DNA of 9,152 nt, taken from positions 1 to 9,152 of the forward strand of contig JAJFMC010000012.1 in the NCBI GenBank assembly GCA_021772365.1, given 5' to 3'. Source of the DNA: Chlamydiota bacterium. Lineage in GTDB: Bacteria; Chlamydiota; Chlamydiia; Chlamydiales; Criblamydiaceae. The notes beneath the pieces are model-generated. The model was not told where the DNA came from. It made no database searches and worked only from the letters and a program-made list of their open reading frames with translations. Below, piece after piece: positions 5,870 to 9,152 of the stretch. A program made the position numbers and the translations under genes. Numbering within the stretch: position 1 is the stretch's first letter; each line of letters starts with the position of its first letter.

Positions 5870-5998
5870 ACAAGGCAAAAATAAATCTTCAACTTGTTTG
5901 GGTATTCCTAAAAAAACGCGGTACAGATAATATTTCTTACAACGTTATCTCTTTTTGATTAAGAATTAATAAATTTGTGAGGGATTTCTTAGAGCTAT
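5870..5998. repeat. Islet-bounding direct repeat, copy 2 (129 bp)
   Basis: Near-identical to 3064-3193 and in the same orientation. It ends 17 bp before the 3' end of the tRNA-Ser gene. Its hairpin stem carries a C where copy 1 has the pairing G, which leaves a 6-bp uninterrupted stem. Confidence 0.95.
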
Positions 5999-6015
5999 TT
6001 AGTCATAGGAAAGTT

Positions 6016-6100
6016 CGGAAGAGGAGGGATTCGAACCCCCGGTACCTTGCGGCACTTCTGTTTTCAAGACAGACGCATTCGGCCACTCTGCCACTCTTCC
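6016..6100 (-). tRNA. tRNA-Ser(UGA)
   Basis: The minus strand folds as a class II tRNA: acceptor GGAAGAG / CTCTTCC with discriminator G; a D arm with GCAGAGTGGCCGAATGC; anticodon arm TCTGT-CTTGAAA-ACAGA with anticodon TGA at 6064-6066; a long variable arm AGTGCCGCAAGGTACC; and a T arm GGGGGTTCGAATCCCTC. The long variable arm and the anticodon both indicate serine, reading UCN codons. The 3' CCA is not encoded (the gene is followed by AACTTTCC), so a CCA-adding enzyme is required. The gene is about 17 bp from direct repeat copy 2. Confidence 0.97.
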
Positions 6101-6118
6101 AGCCATGTTGAAACGTAT

Positions 6119-6146
6119 TCTATACGAGCTGTATAGATTAGATCAA
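6119..6146 (-). promoter_or_regulatory. Candidate promoter of tRNA-Ser
   Basis: Minus strand TTGATC at 6141-6146, a 16-bp spacer, and TATAGA at 6119-6124. The expected transcript starts about 10 nt before the mature 5' end. Confidence 0.45.
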
Positions 6147-6210
6147 GCTAAAAAGTCCAGCATTCTACCATTCCTGAATACTTAAGTCAAAATATATTAA
6201 TAAATAAAGT

Positions 6211-6240
6211 AAAGTGTAATTTATTAAGTGAATACACTTT
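6211..6240. repeat. 8-bp inverted repeat at the promoter of the 733-aa gene
   Basis: AAAGTGTA (6211-6218) pairs with TACACTTT (6233-6240), with a 14-nt loop. The right arm overlaps the -35 box by two bases, so it could be an operator. It is too AT-rich to be a convincing terminator. Confidence 0.4.
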
Positions 6241-6267
6241 TAAAATAAATAGTTTAAATGAGATAAT
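6239..6267 (+). promoter_or_regulatory. Candidate promoter of the 733-aa gene
   Basis: TTTAAA at 6239-6244, a 17-bp spacer, then GATAAT at 6262-6267. It has the same -35-like hexamer and spacing as the CheD-like gene's promoter. A Shine-Dalgarno follows 14 bp later, so the leader is short. It is divergent from the tRNA promoter. Confidence 0.5.
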
Positions 6268-6280
6268 ATTAATATAAAGC

Positions 6281-6288
6281 GGAGGTGA
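6281..6288 (+). promoter_or_regulatory. Strong Shine-Dalgarno of the 733-aa gene
   Basis: GGAGGTGA matches the 16S tail over eight bases, with GGAGG 6 nt before the ATG at 6292. It is the best ribosome site in the window and fixes this start. Confidence 0.85.
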
Positions 6289-6291
6289 GTA

Positions 6292-8493
6292 ATGGTAACT
6301 AATAAAAAAACTAAAGAATCTGTTCTGACCATTATTGAAGCGGTGGAAACGTTATCTAGCATCGCTGACATGGACTTTGAGCGAGATATGGCAGCTACTG
6401 AAGAGCATGATCTTGTGGTTCAGAAAAAAGAAGTTTCTTATCGTAAGGTACATTGGCTCTCGGAAAGTGACCGCGAAGAGACATTGGGAGTGGTGAAAGA
6501 GACTTTTATTGTCGTTCTCAATTATCTCAAAAATTTCTATCGAGATGAATATAACCAATTAACTGATGAGGGTACCATTGAGGGTATTAAGACCATCATG
6601 GTTCTTGTTGGTGAAGCTGCTAAGAAACTAGATAAGTTCACCTCTTTATTTTACAGAACGAAAAGAGTAAAAAGTGTCACCCAGTGCGAAGAGTATCAAG
6701 ATCTTCAGAAGTTTTATCAAAGCCGTATCTCACATAAAGTCGATGAAGGTTTGATGGGGAAATGGATTCTAGGCATGACTAAAAAGGTAGAAGAAGAAGA
6801 CGAGCAGCCATTGGTTAAATTAAGAGCTAAGGTCCACCTGAAAACGCAGTATGTCTTTGTGGATTTGGAGACGGTTAAGAAAGACTCAGAGTATGAGCTA
6901 TTCTATTTAAGGAAAGAAGACGGGTCGCGCTTTTTTAACCCACGGCTCCTTAGAAACATGAAGCTTGAGAGTGATTTTGGAAATTATTTTGGGGAGAAGG
7001 CGAAAAAAGATCCACTAAGTGATTTGGATTTATGGAAAGATAAGTGTGCTAGGGCAACAGCTATAGGGCTGATTAGGTCGTTAGGTACGAGGAGAGAGAG
7101 GTTTTTTCATGAGACAGCACGTTTTCGTAGGGGAGAGCTTGCTGGGTTGATGAATTCCGCGATGATGGCACTCCTAATGAGTAGTCACCGCGAGAATAAT
7201 TTGAAACATAGTCCGGTAAAAAGTTGTTATGAATATTTTTGTGACTTCCAAGATTTTCTTTGGGAGGCTTTGCATTCGCGTGAGTACGAAAAACATGTTG
7301 TTTACCCGCCTAGAAGTTCTAACCGGATGGCGAACACTTTGATCGATACCATTCACACTTTATGCAGAGGAATGTTTATTCATTTACGAGGGTATGAAGA
7401 GATGGTTCCCGTTGTTCAGGAGTTGTTGAAGGAAGAAAAAATTGACGAATACATGGACCTTTGGGAAATTATTAATAATGAATACAAAACGATGGTGAAG
7501 AAGATAAAGCTCCATCCTAATGGTCCATTGATTATATTACTCAATCAGCTTGAAAACAGTCAGTGTAAGTATTTTGCCCCGCTGAAGCAAAATAACTTAC
7601 CGGTTCCACAGTATTCACTATTTTTCCAAGACAAAAAAGTCTCAAATATTAGGATGCCTTCACCCACTTCGCAGGAGTTTATCAATAAAGTATATATTGA
7701 CGAGCTGTTTTATGGGTTTTTGAGAGCTTGCGAAAAGGACCATATATTACGTAAACATTTGCTGATAAATTTACAAGATAAGACCTCCTGGCGAGAGATC
7801 GGAAGGTGCCAGGTTTTGGAAGGTTTATCGAATATATCGAAACTGAAGAAGCATGTGGGAGTTGTTACATTGGCAACAGATACGGAGTTTTATCATCAAC
7901 TTACTCCATATCATGATGATAATGATGTAAGAACCTTTCAGCAGCATTTTCTTGATCAGATTTCTGATGAAGGTTCGGGATATTATTTTCCAGAGCAATT
8001 TATGAAAGAGCTGTTTCCCAATTTCGCTGAGCAGTTAATGGACGGCATTCATCGCATATTCTTTGCCGATAAGAAAAAATTAACTCGTAATGAACGGTTG
8101 AATTATATCGAAATCTATTACTTTTTCTTAATTTTGAAGCTCATTGAAATTGCCAAGCCAGACTCCTATAGTCTTACTTGCAAAGATGGCATCGACATAG
8201 GGGGCAGTTTGAATATTATTTTGTATACCATGCTCCATTTGTTAAATGATTCTGAGGTTTCAGCAAGGGATTTCGACTGTTTGCATTATTTGCTGTATAT
8301 ACCCGCACTGATGAATCGAGAGCGGTTGATGGTTTCTGATAGGTTTAATCGGGCAATTAGTGTTATCCGTGCTGTTGAGGAGCTGAGGAACGAGTTCGGT
8401 AGTAAGAATTTTGCGTTAATTGTAGAGGAGGCCTTCGGCCCGTTGTATGAGACGAAGATCCTCCATTCGCAACTTGTACCTTACCACTCCTAG
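6292..8493 (+). CDS. Large soluble protein of unknown function (733 aa)
   Basis: A long uninterrupted gene with an excellent Shine-Dalgarno, so it is real and probably expressed. I do not recognise the family. The product is charged and mostly helical, with no signal peptide, no clear membrane segment and no nucleotide-binding or protease motif that I can identify. Visible landmarks: an acidic/basic N-terminal 60 residues; a helical stretch at about 60-125 (EETLGVVKETFIVVLNYLKN); a beta-like patch at about 175-210 (KVHLKTQYVFVDLETVKK, YELFYLRKEDG); a basic segment GTRRERFFHETARFRRGE at about 265-282; and a C-terminal helical region containing SLTCKDGIDIGGSLN followed by LLYIPALMNRERLM. It stands alone, divergent from the tRNA gene, and ends 2 bp from the convergent carboxypeptidase stop. 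The style resembles large lineage-specific proteins of intracellular bacteria, but that is an impression only. Confidence 0.9.
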   Translation: MVTNKKTKESVLTIIEAVETLSSIADMDFERDMAATEEHDLVVQKKEVSYRKVHWLSESDREETLGVVKETFIVVLNYLKNFYRDEYNQLTDEGTIEGIKTIMVLVGEAAKKLDKFTSLFYRTKRVKSVTQCEEYQDLQKFYQSRISHKVDEGLMGKWILGMTKKVEEEDEQPLVKLRAKVHLKTQYVFVDLETVKKDSEYELFYLRKEDGSRFFNPRLLRNMKLESDFGNYFGEKAKKDPLSDLDLWKDKCARATAIGLIRSLGTRRERFFHETARFRRGELAGLMNSAMMALLMSSHRENNLKHSPVKSCYEYFCDFQDFLWEALHSREYEKHVVYPPRSSNRMANTLIDTIHTLCRGMFIHLRGYEEMVPVVQELLKEEKIDEYMDLWEIINNEYKTMVKKIKLHPNGPLIILLNQLENSQCKYFAPLKQNNLPVPQYSLFFQDKKVSNIRMPSPTSQEFINKVYIDELFYGFLRACEKDHILRKHLLINLQDKTSWREIGRCQVLEGLSNISKLKKHVGVVTLATDTEFYHQLTPYHDDNDVRTFQQHFLDQISDEGSGYYFPEQFMKELFPNFAEQLMDGIHRIFFADKKKLTRNERLNYIEIYYFFLILKLIEIAKPDSYSLTCKDGIDIGGSLNIILYTMLHLLNDSEVSARDFDCLHYLLYIPALMNRERLMVSDRFNRAISVIRAVEELRNEFGSKNFALIVEEAFGPLYETKILHSQLVPYHS

Positions 8494-8495
8494 AG

Positions 8496-9152
8496 CTACA
8501 GCTTGTAGATCGCAGAGTATTTGTCGTTCAGGTAGTTGATATAGGGCTTTTCGGAAAACTTCTTACCTGTAGCTTTCTTAATCAGGTCCCTGCTGTTGTA
8601 CTGCCTGCCATGTTTGTAAACTTTGTCTGTCAACCAGTCTTTGATGAATCCAAGCTCGCCTTTGCCGACTTTTTTCTCCCACTGCGGACTGTCGGATTCG
8701 AAAGTATTGAATAGTTGCGCACAATACATGTTTCCTAGTGTATATGTGGGGAAATAGCCGAATGCTCCCATCGACCAGTGTACATCTTGTAAGCAGCCTT
8801 CCGCGAAATTTGAGGGGGTAATACCCATCATTTTTTTCATAGCACTGTTCCACGCCTCAGGGATATCTTCCACTTTCAACGTTCCTTCGATGAGGGCTTT
8901 TTCCAGTTCGAACCTGAGGATTACGTGTAGGGGGTAGGTGACTTCGTCGGCTTCTACTCTTATGAATGAAGGTTCTACTTTATTGAGTGCCATATAGAAT
9001 TTGTCCAAGCTGACTTTATCGAATCTACCTTTAAATGCCTTCTTTAATACCGGTAGGTAGTGCTTCCAGAAGGGTTTTGACATCCCAATACGTGTCTCCC
9101 ACCAGCGGGACTGACTTTCGTGGATACCTAGAGAAACAGCTTGGCATAAAGG
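8496..9152 (-). CDS. M32 (Taq-type) metallocarboxypeptidase, C-terminal part; 5' end off the right edge
   Basis: Cytoplasmic zinc carboxypeptidase that removes C-terminal residues from peptides. The frame is open to the window edge, so the visible 218 aa are only the C-terminal portion of a protein normally near 500 aa. The HEXXH zinc motif lies outside the window. The family motifs that follow it are all present: LGIHESQSRWWE at visible residues 8-19 (the HES/TQ motif), IRVEADEVTY at 64-73, and LQDVHWSMGAFGYFPTYTLG at about 121-140 (the GxxQDxHW region). The C-terminus YINYLNDKYSAIYKL is typical. The internal ATG at 9081-9083 is not the start, because conserved sequence continues upstream of it. 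It converges with the 733-aa gene, with 2 bp between the stops. Confidence 0.96.
   Translation of the reverse strand, partial: PLCQAVSLGIHESQSRWWETRIGMSKPFWKHYLPVLKKAFKGRFDKVSLDKFYMALNKVEPSFIRVEADEVTYPLHVILRFELEKALIEGTLKVEDIPEAWNSAMKKMMGITPSNFAEGCLQDVHWSMGAFGYFPTYTLGNMYCAQLFNTFESDSPQWEKKVGKGELGFIKDWLTDKVYKHGRQYNSRDLIKKATGKKFSEKPYINYLNDKYSAIYKL

Noticed and set aside
5645..5878. Minus-strand 77-codon ORF right of the IS
   Set aside because: It begins inside direct repeat copy 2, has no Shine-Dalgarno, is rich in Cys/His/Thr without pattern, and matches no family I know.
3064..5998. The 129-bp repeats as CRISPR units or IS ends
   Set aside because: Only two copies 2.8 kb apart and in direct orientation; the IS has its own inverted ends and target duplication well inside them.
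5870..6100. Direct repeat as a classical tRNA attachment site
   Set aside because: Repeat copy 2 stops 17 bp short of the tRNA, no tRNA fragment is found at copy 1, and no integrase is present; only the proximity remains suggestive.
6101..6291. Possible small RNA or riboswitch between the tRNA and the 733-aa gene
   Set aside because: The region is fully accounted for by two divergent promoters and one short inverted repeat; the leader before the ATG is too short for a riboswitch.
8496..9083. Full-length small protein starting at the ATG at 9081-9083
   Set aside because: The conserved M32 motif HESQSRWWE is encoded in frame upstream of this ATG, so the gene continues past the window edge.

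Overview
The window comes from an AT-rich bacterium. Nothing in it fixes the taxon. The single tRNA gene does not encode its CCA tail, which argues against most Gammaproteobacteria. The large unrecognised protein and the orphan CheD-fold deamidase-like protein would suit a host-associated lineage such as environmental Chlamydiota. That assignment is inference and weakly held.

Layout: positions 1-564 hold the minus-strand N-terminal part of an unrecognised soluble protein that runs off the left edge; its first codons appear separated from the rest by a 1-nt frameshift. Next come two minus-strand membrane protein genes: a TauE/SafE (TSUP) anion permease (711-1469) and a Bcr/CflA-type MFS drug:H+ antiporter (1758-2963). 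Between them is an open frame with no usable start codon (1513-1764).

From 3064 to 5998 lies a small islet bounded by a near-identical direct repeat of about 129 bp (3064-3193 and 5870-5998). It holds (i) an orphan CheD-like protein with the Thr/Cys/His catalytic spacing of the CheD deamidases, driven by an extended -10 promoter with three helically phased upstream repeats; (ii) a 72-codon ORF visible only after an insertion sequence is removed; and (iii) that insertion sequence, a complete ISL3-family element (4221-5545) with imperfect terminal inverted repeats and a perfect 8-bp target duplication. Its transposase is split into two frames at an A AAA AAG slippery heptamer, so a -1 frameshift would restore a 411-aa protein. 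The second repeat copy lies 17 bp from the 3' end of a tRNA-Ser(UGA) gene on the minus strand, so the islet sits just downstream of a tRNA, a common integration neighbourhood.

To the right, a 733-aa plus-strand protein of unknown function (6292-8493) has a very good Shine-Dalgarno and a promoter divergent from the tRNA. It ends 2 bp from the stop codon of a convergent M32 metallocarboxypeptidase gene whose 5' end lies beyond the right edge.

Apart from the two transporters, which share a strand, the genes do not form an obvious pathway. The most interesting part is the repeat-bounded islet with the orphan CheD-fold protein.
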